NCBI GenBank assembly: GCA_046530765.1
Contig: JBHEQS010000002.1
Location: forward strand, 166,834 to 230,833
Length of the DNA: 64,000 bases
DNA from: Arsenophonus sp046530765
GTDB lineage: Bacteria; Pseudomonadota; Gammaproteobacteria; Enterobacterales; Enterobacteriaceae
Direction of reading: 5' to 3'
Shown here: positions 39,218 to 48,639 of the stretch, one piece after another
How positions within the stretch are numbered: the first letter of the stretch is position 1
How the letters are laid out: each line of letters begins with the position of its first letter
Made by a program: the position numbers and the translations under genes
The notes under the pieces: generated by a model
Told to the model about the DNA's origin: nothing
The model's input: the letters and a program-made list of their open reading frames with translations, nothing else
Database searches by the model: none

Positions 39218-39844
39218 ATGGCTAAATATTTGGGTCCCAAGCTCAAACTGAGCCGTCGCGAAGGTACAGATCTCTTTCTTAAATCTGGTGTTCGCGCAAT
39301 TGACAGCAAATGCAAATTAGAACAAGCACCTGGACAACACGGTGCTAGAAAAACGCGTCTATCTGATTATGGCGTTCAGTTGCGTGAAAAACAAAAAGTT
39401 CGTCGTATTTACGGTATTTTAGAACGTCAATTCCATAACTATTATAAAGAAGCAGCAAGATTGAAAGGAAATACTGGTGAAAATTTATTAAATTTGCTTG
39501 AATGTCGTTTAGATAATGTAGTTTATCGTATGGGCTTCAGTGCAACTCGTGCGGAAGCTCGTCAGATGGTTAGCCATAAATCTATAATGGTAAATTATAA
39601 AATAGTTAACATTTCTTCTTATCATGTTTCTACAGATGATGTTATTAGCATTCGCGAAAAAGCAAAAAAACAATCTCGTATTAAAGCTGCTTTGGATCTT
39701 TATGAGCAAAGGGAAAAGCCTAGTTGGTTAGAAGTTGATATTTCAAAGATGGAGGGTCTGTTCAAGCGCACTCCTATTCCTGAACGTACTAATCTGTCTG
39801 ATGACATTAACGAACAATTAATCATCGAACTTTATTCTAAGTAA
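39218..39844 (+). CDS. rpsD: 30S ribosomal protein uS4
   Basis: uS4 nucleates 16S 5'-domain folding and is the repressor of the alpha operon in E. coli. The 208-aa product is standard (MAKYLGPKLKLSRREGTDLF, QAPGQHGARKTRLSDYGVQL, ECRLDNVVYRMGFSATRAEA). The N-terminal Cys-rich zinc knuckle of some lineages is not present. CTGGAGA precedes the ATG. Confidence 0.98.
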   Translation: MAKYLGPKLKLSRREGTDLFLKSGVRAIDSKCKLEQAPGQHGARKTRLSDYGVQLREKQKVRRIYGILERQFHNYYKEAARLKGNTGENLLNLLECRLDNVVYRMGFSATRAEARQMVSHKSIMVNYKIVNISSYHVSTDDVISIREKAKKQSRIKAALDLYEQREKPSWLEVDISKMEGLFKRTPIPERTNLSDDINEQLIIELYSK

Positions 39845-39869
39845 AGTTTATTATAAAAGAGAGGATATA

Positions 39870-40859
39870 ATGCATGGTTCTGTGACAGAGTTTCTTAAGC
39901 CGCGCCTGGTTGATATAGAGCAAATTAGTTCGTCTCATGCCAAGGTGACCATTGAACCATTAGAGCGTGGATTCGGCCATACTCTTGGTAACGCACTGCG
40001 CCGTATTTTGCTTTCGTCTATGCCTGGTTATGCTGTGACTGAGGTTGAAATTAATGGCGTTTTGCATGAATATAGCACAAAAGAAGGTGTACAGGAAGAT
40101 ATTTTAGAGATTCTTCTTAATCTTAAAGAGCTTGCAATAAAAGTTCACTCTAAGGATGAAATTATTCTTATACTGAATAAATTTGGAATTGGCCCTGTAA
40201 CTGCCTCTGATATTACATATAATAATGATATTGAAATTATTAAACCACAACATGTTATTTGCCATCTAACTGATGAAAGCGCTGTTATTAATATGCGAAT
40301 TAAAGTACAACGTGGTCGCGGTTATGTACCGGCTTCTACTCGCATTAATTTGGAAGGAGATGATAGAACAATAGGTCGTTTATTAGTTGATGCATGTTAT
40401 AGTCCAGTAGAGCGTATTTCATACAATGTTGAAGCAACTCGTGTAGAACAGCGCACTGATTTAGATAAATTGATTATCGATATAGAAACTAATGGCACAA
40501 TCGATCCAGAAGAAGCAATTCGTAGAGCAGCAACTATCTTATCTGAACAACTAGAGGCTTTTGTTGATTTACGAGATGTTGCTAAGATTGAAGTTAAAGA
40601 TGAGAAGCCAGAGTTTGATCCAATTTTACTGAGAGCTGTTGATGATCTTGAATTAACTGTTCGCTCTGCTAATTGCTTAAAGGCAGAAGCCATACATTAT
40701 ATTGGTGATTTAGTTCAGCGCACTGAAGTTGAATTACTTAAAACACCTAATCTAGGTAAGAAATCACTTACTGAGATTAAGGATGTTCTGGCATCAAGAG
40801 GTTTATCACTAGGTATGCGTTTAGAAAATTGGCCTCCATCAAGCATTGCTGATGAATAA
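39870..40859 (+). CDS. rpoA: RNA polymerase alpha subunit
   Basis: RpoA assembles the polymerase core and binds UP elements and activators. The 329-aa product is full length. The N-terminal assembly domain has ERGFGHTLGNALRRILLSSM; the C-terminal domain is intact, including RSANCLKAEAIHYIGDL with the DNA-binding Arg and the end LGMRLENWPPSSIADE. Retaining a near-identical C-terminal domain suggests that promoter UP-element or activator contacts are still under selection. Confidence 0.98.
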   Translation: MHGSVTEFLKPRLVDIEQISSSHAKVTIEPLERGFGHTLGNALRRILLSSMPGYAVTEVEINGVLHEYSTKEGVQEDILEILLNLKELAIKVHSKDEIILILNKFGIGPVTASDITYNNDIEIIKPQHVICHLTDESAVINMRIKVQRGRGYVPASTRINLEGDDRTIGRLLVDACYSPVERISYNVEATRVEQRTDLDKLIIDIETNGTIDPEEAIRRAATILSEQLEAFVDLRDVAKIEVKDEKPEFDPILLRAVDDLELTVRSANCLKAEAIHYIGDLVQRTEVELLKTPNLGKKSLTEIKDVLASRGLSLGMRLENWPPSSIADE

Positions 40860-40899
40860 AATTACTAGTTAAAGTTTTGTTAACAAAAGGGATAAGATT

Positions 40900-41289
40900 A
40901 TGCGTCATCGCAATAGTGGTCGTCAATTAAGTCGTAATAGTAGCCACAGAAAAGCTATGTTTCGCAATATGATTAGTTCTTTAATCCATCATGAAATTAT
41001 TAAAACAACCTTACCAAAGGCAAAAGAATTGCGTCGTATTGTTGAGCCACTAATTACTCTTGCGAAAATAGATAACGTAGCTAACCGTCGCTTAAGCTTT
41101 TCTCGGATTCGAAATAATGAAATAGTGGCAAAATTATTTAATGAAGTTGCGCTGCGTTGCTTAATTCGATCAGGTGGTTATACTCGTATTACAAAGTGTG
41201 GTTTTAGGGCAGGGGATAATGCTCCTATGGCCTACATCGGTCTTGTTGATCGTTCTGTAGAGCAAAAAAAAGAAATAAATACAAAATAG
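40900..41289 (+). CDS. rplQ: 50S ribosomal protein bL17
   Basis: bL17 lies at the tunnel exit. The 129-aa product is standard (MRHRNSGRQLSRNSSHRKAM, LPKAKELRRIVEPLITLAK, PMAYIGLVDR). AAGGGA precedes the ATG. It ends the alpha operon and is followed 28 nt later by a 24-bp perfect hairpin. Confidence 0.97.
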   Translation: MRHRNSGRQLSRNSSHRKAMFRNMISSLIHHEIIKTTLPKAKELRRIVEPLITLAKIDNVANRRLSFSRIRNNEIVAKLFNEVALRCLIRSGGYTRITKCGFRAGDNAPMAYIGLVDRSVEQKKEINTK

Positions 41290-41317
41290 ATTTAAATTAT
41301 ATTTTTATATAATTTAA

Positions 41318-41369
41318 CGCTGTCCTCTTATTATTTAAAAACTAGTTTTTAAATAATAAGAGGACAGCG
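41318..41369. terminator. 52-nt perfect palindrome after rplQ
   Basis: Arms 41318-41341 and 41346-41369 are exact complements, starting CGCTGTCCTC, with a CTAG centre. The GC-rich part lies at the base rather than the tip, and no T run follows on either side. It probably marks the alpha operon 3' end, as an RNA-protecting or processing stem rather than a textbook terminator. Confidence 0.65.
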
Positions 41370-42435
41370 ATATGTTATTATAGTATAGATAAAGCTTGCA
41401 AAGAAGAAAATATAATAATATAATTTATATTATTTTATAAATTTCATATAATTAGTTTATTTAATAAATTTTCATTTTGAAAATAAATGAATATGTTTTA
41501 TTCATATAAATTATAAAGATTAATTTATTGATAAAACTTAACTATATTTAATTCTTTTATTATCTGAAAAAATCGTGTGCTAATATTAGAACATAAAATT
41601 AAATAAATCAATGAATATGCAGTTAATTATATAATACTAATATAATAAAATATAAGTTATATAACTATTTTTTTCTAGAATTAATTTAAATTTAATAATA
41701 ACTTATACTATCATAAAAAATTTAGCATAAAACGACAATTTACATACGTTTAAAAAACTAGATACCAAATTACCAACTTTTATATTTTTATGTGCAACAA
41801 TATAAAATAGAGTATTTATTTACTAAAATATTTTTATATAACATAAATTTTAAATTAATAAATTGCATATTTTACAATCCAGACAACCATATAATATTAT
41901 AATATATCTATATATGCTATTGCATTTTATATAAATAAAATTGTATTAATTGTATTATTTATACTTATTAATACAGAATTTTTATGAGAGACAAAGAAAA
42001 CACTTCAATTCATTTATTGATGACTATTGGTTTGTATGTATTTTTAAAAAAAACTTTTAAAGTTAATATGATTTTATTTATTATTTTAAATAAATTATCT
42101 ACCTAAGCAAAGCACCAACGAATTCTCATTCTAGATAAGAATTTATATAATAGTATTACATAAACTGTATGATAGAATAGAAAGTAATATTTCTATTCGA
42201 AACATACTTTGCTTAAAATAGTGATTTTTCTTTATATTTATATTTGTTAATTTACATAGTACAAAATATATATTTTTTGTTGTTAAAGTAAACAAATTTT
42301 TAATAGTTATAGCTTTATTCTATAATGAAAGTTATAGATATTTATTTTCTATAAAATCTTAATTCTTCTAAATTAAGAATAAACTCTTTAGTTTCTTTAT
42401 ATTAAATTTTTATAGATAAAAAAATGAATAGAAAG

Positions 42436-42477
42436 AGCTGTAATCTTATTTTTTTAAAATAAAATAAGATTACAGCT
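42436..42477. repeat. 17-bp perfect inverted repeat in desert
   Basis: AGCTGTAATCTTATTTT and its complement around an 8-nt A/T loop that can extend the stem. There is no gene within 1 kb on either side. Confidence 0.55.
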
Positions 42478-43048
42478 TATGCGTATAGATAATAATACGC
42501 TATATTTTAAGATATTTATTTATAAATTTATTCATAATTTATTTTTACTCTGTATAATTATTTTTTAATTTTATTATACAACGCAAATAAAAAATAAATT
42601 GCAAATATACAATTATTTTAACTTTTATTTAATTTTTCGCAATAAAATAATTTTATGCTATATACAGAATAAAAAATTGTTTATCTTATGTTGTAAAAAT
42701 TTAACTTAATATATTTCTTATTATAAGTTTTATAGTACAATGATGTTTATGAAAACCTACGATTATTCATGTATCATTCTTCAATTTTTATGAAAATAAG
42801 TATAATGATTGCTATTAATTGTTACATTAAATATATCTTAGTATTATAATTATTAATTATTATATGGACGCAAGAAATTAGCAATATTAAATTTTAATTT
42901 ACTTTTCTTTAAACCACATTGGCGTTATACTTCTGCAAGATAGTCATTAGATAAAATAATAAATTAATTTTAAAATATTTATCAATGAAAAAATTTAATT
43001 TTTTAACTTTTTTTATTTAAAAGAAAATATTTCTATAAATTTTATCTG

Positions 43049-43081
43049 TTTTATATAAATAAAATATTTATTTATATAAAA
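43049..43081. repeat. 15-bp perfect inverted repeat, A/T only
   Basis: TTTTATATAAATAAA and its complement around ATA. Its purely A/T composition makes chance more likely than for the neighbours. Confidence 0.4.
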
Positions 43082-43333
43082 TCATTTTTAAGTTAGTGAT
43101 AACTAGCTTTTTAATAAACATTAAATTAAAGAATAATATTTAATTTTATAACATCTAGATATACTCAAGATTTATTTTATGTTAAATTATTAATTTTTAC
43201 ATTGATACTATAGTATTGTTTTTGATTAAATTTATTTATTTAAGTTGAATACAAAGATTGGATTATATAAAATTCATTATAAGTTGCTTAATATATAAAA
43301 TATACGCAAAAAAGTATTTCTTGTTAAAGACAG

Positions 43334-43368
43334 AAAATAACTAATTTTAATATAAAATTAGTTATTTT
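43334..43368. repeat. 15-bp perfect inverted repeat
   Basis: AAAATAACTAATTTT and its complement around AATAT, about 160 nt from the deaD terminator. Confidence 0.45.
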
Positions 43369-43528
43369 AATTGCTGTATACATGATAATATCATATAAAG
43401 TTCTTAAAGTAAAAATTTTTAGTTAAAAACTATTATAAAATTAGCATTAAGTGTAGCATCTTCTTGAAATTTGTAGTTGCTATTTAGATTTAACAAAATA
43501 TCTGAATTTGATTAATGGCATTTAAAGA

Positions 43529-43568
43529 AATAAAAAAGCTGAATTCAATTGAATTCAGCTTTTTTATT
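43529..43568 (-). terminator. deaD terminator overlapping its stop codon
   Basis: A 40-nt perfect palindrome, AATAAAAAAGCTGAATTCAA followed by its complement. AAAAAAGCTGAATTC/GAATTCAGCTTTTTT is a bidirectional terminator. Its right end includes two bases of the deaD TAA (43567-43569), so the terminator begins within the gene itself. Confidence 0.85.
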
Positions 43569-45393
43569 AAAGAAAGTTATTATTGCGATAATGTAATTTA
43601 ATATTACTATCTCTTTCATTACGACCAGTAGATTGTTCATTATTTCTTCGATGTTCCTTGTGTAATCTATTGATTTGTTCGTGTAATTTTCCACTATTAC
43701 GCAGTCCGTTTCTATGAGTATTAAATTCTTGTACTTTACTTAACAATTTTATTTGCATTGGCTTATTTAAAATACGCGTACGTCTTAAATTACTAAGTAA
43801 TTCATTTGTCATGCCTTTTGGTAATTCTATAGTTGAATATGTAGCGAACAATTTAATATTGCCAATATGTCGACTACTAATATCTGCTTCATTAGCAATT
43901 GCTCCGACAACGTGTCTAATCTCAATGCCATCATTGCTACCTATTTCAATACGATATAATTCTACATCACTTACGTTACGATGTTCGCGTCGACTGATAT
44001 ATTCAGAATTATAATTGTTTCGTCGTCGTTCGTAACGTGAATTAAATTCACGTCTAGAATTCCTGATTGGGTCTGGTGGTAATATTAAAGGTTTATTGCC
44101 TTGAGATATTTTTAATAACACTGAAGCTAAAGTTTCCATATCTAATTTGTCAAAACTAACTAATTTACTTAGTAATGCTCGATATTTTTCTAAATTACCG
44201 TCTTTCAATTGCTTTTGAATATTTTCAGCAAATTTTGATTGACGACGCTCACTCAAAAGAACAGAACTTGGTAACTTAATTTCTGAAATTTGTTGCTTAA
44301 TAGTTCTTTCGATATTGCGCAATAGTCGATGTTCGCGATTATTAACAAATAAAATAGCCCTGCCAGACCGCCCTGCGCGCCCTGTACGACCAATTCGATG
44401 AACATAAGACTCAACATCCATTGGTATATCATAGTTAATGACTAAAGTAATACGCTCAAGATCTAGACCGCGTGCTGCTACATCAGTGGCAATTAATATA
44501 TCAAGACGACCATCTTTCAACCGATCTAATGTTTGTTCACGAAGAGTTTGATTCATATCGCCATTTAAAGCAGAACTGTTATAACCACTACGCTCAAGTG
44601 TTTCGGCAACCTCTAATGTTGCATTTTTTGTACGTACAAAAATAATAGCAGCATCAAAATCTTCCATTTCTAAAAAACGAACCAATGCTTCATTTTTGCG
44701 CATGCCATGTACAGACCAGTAACTTTGAGTAATATCTGGACGCATCGTTATATTAAATTGCGTGCTGATCTCTTTTGGTGATTTCATAAAACGACTGCTA
44801 ATGCGTCGAATTTCTTCAGGTATTGTGGCAGAAAATAATCCTGTTTGATGATCATTTGGAATCTGATTCATAATATTTGTAACGTCTTCAATAAATCCCA
44901 TTCGCAACATTTCATCTGCTTCATCAAGAATCAGGCTATGTAAATGTGATAAATTTAATGTTCTTCGTTTAAGGTGATCTAATAAGCGCCCTGGTGTTCC
45001 AACTACAATTTGAGGACATTTTCTTAGTGCACGCAATTGTAAATCATAACGTTGACCACCATATAATGCTACTACACTTATTGAATACATGTGTTTTGAA
45101 AATTCACGCATAGCTTCAGCAACTTGTATTGCTAATTCGCGAGTTGGTGCTAACACTAAGATTTGAGGAGCTTTAAGTGTGATATCTATATTATGTAATA
45201 GAGGTAAACTAAAAGCTGCAGTTTTTCCACTACCTGTTTGCGCAGTCCCTAGTACGTCATGCCCATCTAATAAATACGGTATACACTCCTGCTGGATTGG
45301 CGATGGTTTTTTATAACCAAGATCATTTAATGCTGAAAGAATTGGTTTCGATAAACCTAAATCATAAAAAGAAATTTCAGTCTCATTAGTCAT
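43567..45393 (-). CDS. deaD: ATP-dependent RNA helicase DeaD (CsdA)
   Basis: DeaD unwinds RNA in 50S assembly and mRNA decay, especially in the cold. I start at ATG 45393 (608 aa, MTNETEISFYDLGLSKP), which has GAGG 9 nt upstream; ATG 45408 would add five residues. Q motif, AQTGSGKT (I), PTRELA (Ia), DEAD (II), SAT (III) and HRIGRTGRAGR (VI) are all present, followed by the dimerisation and RNA-binding domains. The Arg/Gly-rich C-terminal tail is shortened and turned Asn-rich. It overlaps yrbN by 8 nt, as in E. coli. Confidence 0.97.
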   Translation of the reverse strand: MTNETEISFYDLGLSKPILSALNDLGYKKPSPIQQECIPYLLDGHDVLGTAQTGSGKTAAFSLPLLHNIDITLKAPQILVLAPTRELAIQVAEAMREFSKHMYSISVVALYGGQRYDLQLRALRKCPQIVVGTPGRLLDHLKRRTLNLSHLHSLILDEADEMLRMGFIEDVTNIMNQIPNDHQTGLFSATIPEEIRRISSRFMKSPKEISTQFNITMRPDITQSYWSVHGMRKNEALVRFLEMEDFDAAIIFVRTKNATLEVAETLERSGYNSSALNGDMNQTLREQTLDRLKDGRLDILIATDVAARGLDLERITLVINYDIPMDVESYVHRIGRTGRAGRSGRAILFVNNREHRLLRNIERTIKQQISEIKLPSSVLLSERRQSKFAENIQKQLKDGNLEKYRALLSKLVSFDKLDMETLASVLLKISQGNKPLILPPDPIRNSRREFNSRYERRRNNYNSEYISRREHRNVSDVELYRIEIGSNDGIEIRHVVGAIANEADISSRHIGNIKLFATYSTIELPKGMTNELLSNLRRTRILNKPMQIKLLSKVQEFNTHRNGLRNSGKLHEQINRLHKEHRRNNEQSTGRNERDSNIKLHYRNNNFL

Positions 45394-45460
45394 GTAAAAG
45401 TGCCTCATTAATTATGATGGCCAGTTTACATAGCACCCCGAAAAATTCTGATATTTTCAT
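45386..45460 (-). CDS. yrbN: Small protein YrbN, upstream of and overlapping deaD
   Basis: A 24-codon frame from ATG 45460 to TAA 45386 reads MKISEFFGVLCKLA at its start and NEALLHD at its end. It resembles E. coli YrbN (26 aa; recalled as MKIANDFFDELCRLAAIN...) in the MKI start, FFxxLC[KR]LA core and EA..LH end. Position and overlap are also the same: its last 8 nt contain the deaD ATG. It is G/C-richer than its surroundings. Function is not known; the overlap suggests that its translation gates deaD. A 12-bp dyad (45420-45431 with 45466-45477, one G-U) spans it and could fold the leader. Confidence 0.85.
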   Translation of the reverse strand: MKISEFFGVLCKLAIIINEALLHD

Positions 45461-45510
45461 TTAAAATGTGAACTGGCTAAAATTATGTTTTTTAATAAAA
45501 AATAAGTCAT

Positions 45511-45543
45511 AATAACAATTATGATATACCCATAATTGTTATT
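45511..45543. repeat. 13-bp perfect inverted repeat upstream of yrbN-deaD
   Basis: AATAACAATTATG and its complement around ATATACC, about 50 nt upstream of the yrbN start. It may be an attenuator, an operator, or the end of the lost nlpI unit. Confidence 0.5.
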
Positions 45544-45593
45544 AGCCTATTTCTGAAAGTTGTATGCATCTGTCATAACAAAGCTAGTTTAAA

Positions 45594-45611
45594 TAGAACA
45601 TGCATGTTCTA
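45594..45611. repeat. 18-bp perfect palindrome, operator-like
   Basis: TAGAACATGCATGTTCTA, an uninterrupted dyad in the region upstream of yrbN-deaD. Outer segments AAAGCTAG (45580-45587) and CTAGCTTT (45642-45649) are also complementary. The size and symmetry suit a dimeric DNA-binding protein, but no regulator is known to me for this site. Confidence 0.5.
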
Positions 45612-46518
45612 AATAAAATAATATACATTGTGCTAGCTTTTTAAGATTAAATTAGTGCTATATAGTTAGTAATGTATCCTAGATTTTCAATTTCATTAAG
45701 AAACTTAGCGAAATCTATCTTTTATTCTGTTTCAGACAAGCTATAAATGTTTTTATAATTTCTACTTGTGCAAAATTCATGTACACTGCATAATTATTAT
45801 CTTTTTTTGGTTAGCTGTAACAAGATATAAATTTATAAAAGATAATTTATATATATTTTTATTAATTAATGAAAATATAAGTTATTGAAGAATCTTTTGT
45901 TTTAATCTTGTTGATAATGCTATGTAAGATCATTACACTTTAATAAAAATCCCATAATATAATTATGGTACAATACGATAATCTATTTCATAGAATTCTA
46001 ACTTAGATTAAGTTTTAAAGCATAATTAATACTACATTATGGTAAGATTAAATCACATGACTATCAAAAATATTATTCCTAATAAATTAAAATTTATATT
46101 ACATCAGGACGTATAATTAACACTATTATATTAGTTATAATGATTCAATTAGAAAGAGATTATCATACAATACTATTCATTCATATAAAAATTATAAGTA
46201 TTTATTATCAGATAATTAGTTTCTTGTAGTAATTGCATTTATGCAAACTGATATTAATCTTTCAATAATTTATATTGTAATTATGGTTGTGATGAAATAT
46301 AAAAAAGATTTAATTTTAAATAAAGATTATATGCAGAAACTAATAATAAAATAATAATAGTATCGAAAACTATTGTAGAAATTATCTACTGTTCTTACTT
46401 TGAACGATATAAACCAATTAGTATATGCGGTAAATCTATATATAATTACCTGATATTTAGTTATTAAAAATTAAGCAGTTGCTTATTAATATAACATTTT
46501 ATATTGCGTTATGTTATT

Positions 46519-48639
46519 TTACAGAAATGTGTCTTTCTGTTTTTTTATCTTTTCTATAAGAGATGTCTCTTTAATACTAAGGCGAATACGTCCATGTCGA
46601 TCAATTTCCATTACTTTAACTGACACTTCCTGACCTAACTGTAAGTAATCTGTAACTTTTTCAACACGTTTTTCTGCTATCTGAGATATATGCACCAATC
46701 CTTCCTTACCATTACATATTACAACAAAAGCCCCAAATTCAACAATACGAGAAACCTTGCCATGATAAACACGATTAATTTTAATATCTTCTGTAATTTC
46801 TTCAATGCGACGAATAGCTGCCTCGGCTTTAGAGCTATCTGTGGCGGCAATTTTTATCATACCATTGTCATCAATTTCAATTGTAGTATTGGTTTCTTCT
46901 GTTAATGCTCTAATAACAGAACCACCTTTACCTATTACATCTTTAATCTTATCAGGATTAATGCGGATCGTATGAATTCGTGGTGCAAACTTAGAAATAT
47001 CTTCACGTGGATAATTAATTGCTTTTTTCATAACACTTAAAATGTGTAAACGGGCTCCTTTTGCTTGATTTAAAATAACTTGCATAATTTCACGAGTAAT
47101 ACCCTCAGTCTTAATATCCATTTGTAGAGCGCTAATACCTTCACGACTGCCAGCTATTTTAAAATCCATATCTCCAAAATGATCTTCGTCACCCAATATA
47201 TCAGAAAGAACAACAAAATCATTGTTTTCCTTTACTAATCCCATCGCAATACCAGCTATAGCTTCTTTAATTGGAACTCCGGCGTCCATTAATGCTAATG
47301 ATGCTCCACAAACTGAAGCCATAGAAGAAGATCCATTAGATTCAGTAATTTCAGATACAACACGTACAGTATATGGAAATTCTAATTGATTAGGCATAAC
47401 AGCTAATATAGCTCTCTTAGCTAAGCGTCCATGTCCAATTTCACGACGTTTTGGTGATCCGACCATACATATTTCACCAACTGAATAAGGTGGAAAATTA
47501 TAATGAAATAGGAAACGGTCTGTATATTCACCCATAGGTTCATCAATAACTTGCGCGTCACGTTCAATACCAAGAGTTACTGTAACCAACGCTTGAGTTC
47601 CTCCTCTGGTAAATAATGCCGAGCCATGAGTACGAGGCAATATTCCAGTACGGACGTCAAGTGCACGTACCATGTCTTTTTCTCGCCCATCAAGTCTTAC
47701 CTCCCCTCTTAATATTCGAGTGCGTATAACTTTTTTCTCTAAACTAGAAAGAATTTCTTTTATTTTATCAATATTTAAAGATTTATTTTCTGCTAAAATT
47801 ATATTAGTAACATTTTCTTTAATCTTATCAAAAATACTATAACGTTCTTCTTTTTCTGTAATACAGCAGGCGTCATCTAACTGTTTCTCAGCTAATTTAG
47901 CAACATGACTATGTAATTCTTCATCAATTTTTTCTGGCTGCCAATCCCATTTTTCTTTACAAACCATATCTGCAAATATATTAATATTCTCAATTACGAT
48001 TTGTTGGTGTTCGTGACCAAAAATAATTGCACCAAGCATTTGATCTTCTGTCATTAAATCAGCTTCAGATTCTATCATTATCACAGAATTTGTTGTACCT
48101 GCTATAACTAAGTCTAATCTACTATTTTTTAATTCTTCAACGTTTGGATTTAAAATATATTGACCATTAATATAACCAACGCGTGCCGCACCAATTGGAC
48201 CATAAAACGGAATTCCTGATAAAGATAATGCAGTGGAAGCACCAATCATGGCGACAATATCTGGATTTATTTGCGGATTAATTGATACAACTGTAGCTAT
48301 AATTTGTACTTCATTTAGAAATCCATCAGGAAACAATGGACGAAGTGGGCGATCAATTAACCTAGAAATAAGAGTCTCATTTTCACTTGGGCGCCCTTCG
48401 CGACGAAAAAAACTACCTGGAATTCTACCAGCTGCATAAGATCGCTCCTGATAGTTAACCATTAGAGGAAAGAAATTTTGCCCTTCTTTGACTTTTTTAT
48501 TCCCAACAATAGTGACAAACACTGATGTATCATCCATATTAACCATCACAGCTGAAGTCGCTTTTCTAGCTATCATGCCTGTTTCTATAGTGACTGTATG
48601 TTGACCATATTGAAATTTGCGAACAATAGGATTAAACAA
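46519..48639 (-). CDS. pnp: Polynucleotide phosphorylase PNPase
   Basis: PNPase degrades RNA 3'-5' using phosphate and is a degradosome partner. The 706-aa product has both RNase PH-like cores, the helical linker, KH (INPDKIKDVIGKGGSVIRAL) and S1 (GKVSRIVEFGAFVVI) domains. The catalytic Asp residues are in GDEDHFGDMDF and the arginines in SFFRREGRPSE. At residue 347 the conserved RGETQ reads RGGTQ. The acidic/Ala-rich C-terminal tail of E. coli is missing. It lies 304 nt after rpsO. Confidence 0.97.
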   Translation of the reverse strand: MFNPIVRKFQYGQHTVTIETGMIARKATSAVMVNMDDTSVFVTIVGNKKVKEGQNFFPLMVNYQERSYAAGRIPGSFFRREGRPSENETLISRLIDRPLRPLFPDGFLNEVQIIATVVSINPQINPDIVAMIGASTALSLSGIPFYGPIGAARVGYINGQYILNPNVEELKNSRLDLVIAGTTNSVIMIESEADLMTEDQMLGAIIFGHEHQQIVIENINIFADMVCKEKWDWQPEKIDEELHSHVAKLAEKQLDDACCITEKEERYSIFDKIKENVTNIILAENKSLNIDKIKEILSSLEKKVIRTRILRGEVRLDGREKDMVRALDVRTGILPRTHGSALFTRGGTQALVTVTLGIERDAQVIDEPMGEYTDRFLFHYNFPPYSVGEICMVGSPKRREIGHGRLAKRAILAVMPNQLEFPYTVRVVSEITESNGSSSMASVCGASLALMDAGVPIKEAIAGIAMGLVKENNDFVVLSDILGDEDHFGDMDFKIAGSREGISALQMDIKTEGITREIMQVILNQAKGARLHILSVMKKAINYPREDISKFAPRIHTIRINPDKIKDVIGKGGSVIRALTEETNTTIEIDDNGMIKIAATDSSKAEAAIRRIEEITEDIKINRVYHGKVSRIVEFGAFVVICNGKEGLVHISQIAEKRVEKVTDYLQLGQEVSVKVMEIDRHGRIRLSIKETSLIEKIKKQKDTFL

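Larger units (their letters stand above)
41370..43528. other. 2.2-kb gene desert
   Basis: No gene recognised. In E. coli zntR, arfA, mscL and trkA follow rplQ; none can be read here. Three perfect inverted repeats (42436, 43049, 43334) are the only structure. Confidence 0.7.
45461..46518. other. 1.1-kb spacer between pnp and deaD (nlpI position)
   Basis: In E. coli nlpI lies here; no NlpI frame can be read. The segment holds two inverted repeats (45511, 45594) and a short coding-like stretch at 45651-45780. The deaD/yrbN promoter should be inside it. Confidence 0.65.

Noticed and set aside
43811..44014. Antisense reading frames inside deaD, pnp, groEL, fusA and ribosomal genes
   Set aside because: They are shadows of highly conserved genes on the other strand and have no independent homology or start signals.
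45400..45460. TPP-riboswitch-like TCGGGGTGC in the deaD leader
   Set aside because: The CTGAGA and second-half consensus elements are absent, and the G/C-rich stretch is fully explained as yrbN coding sequence.
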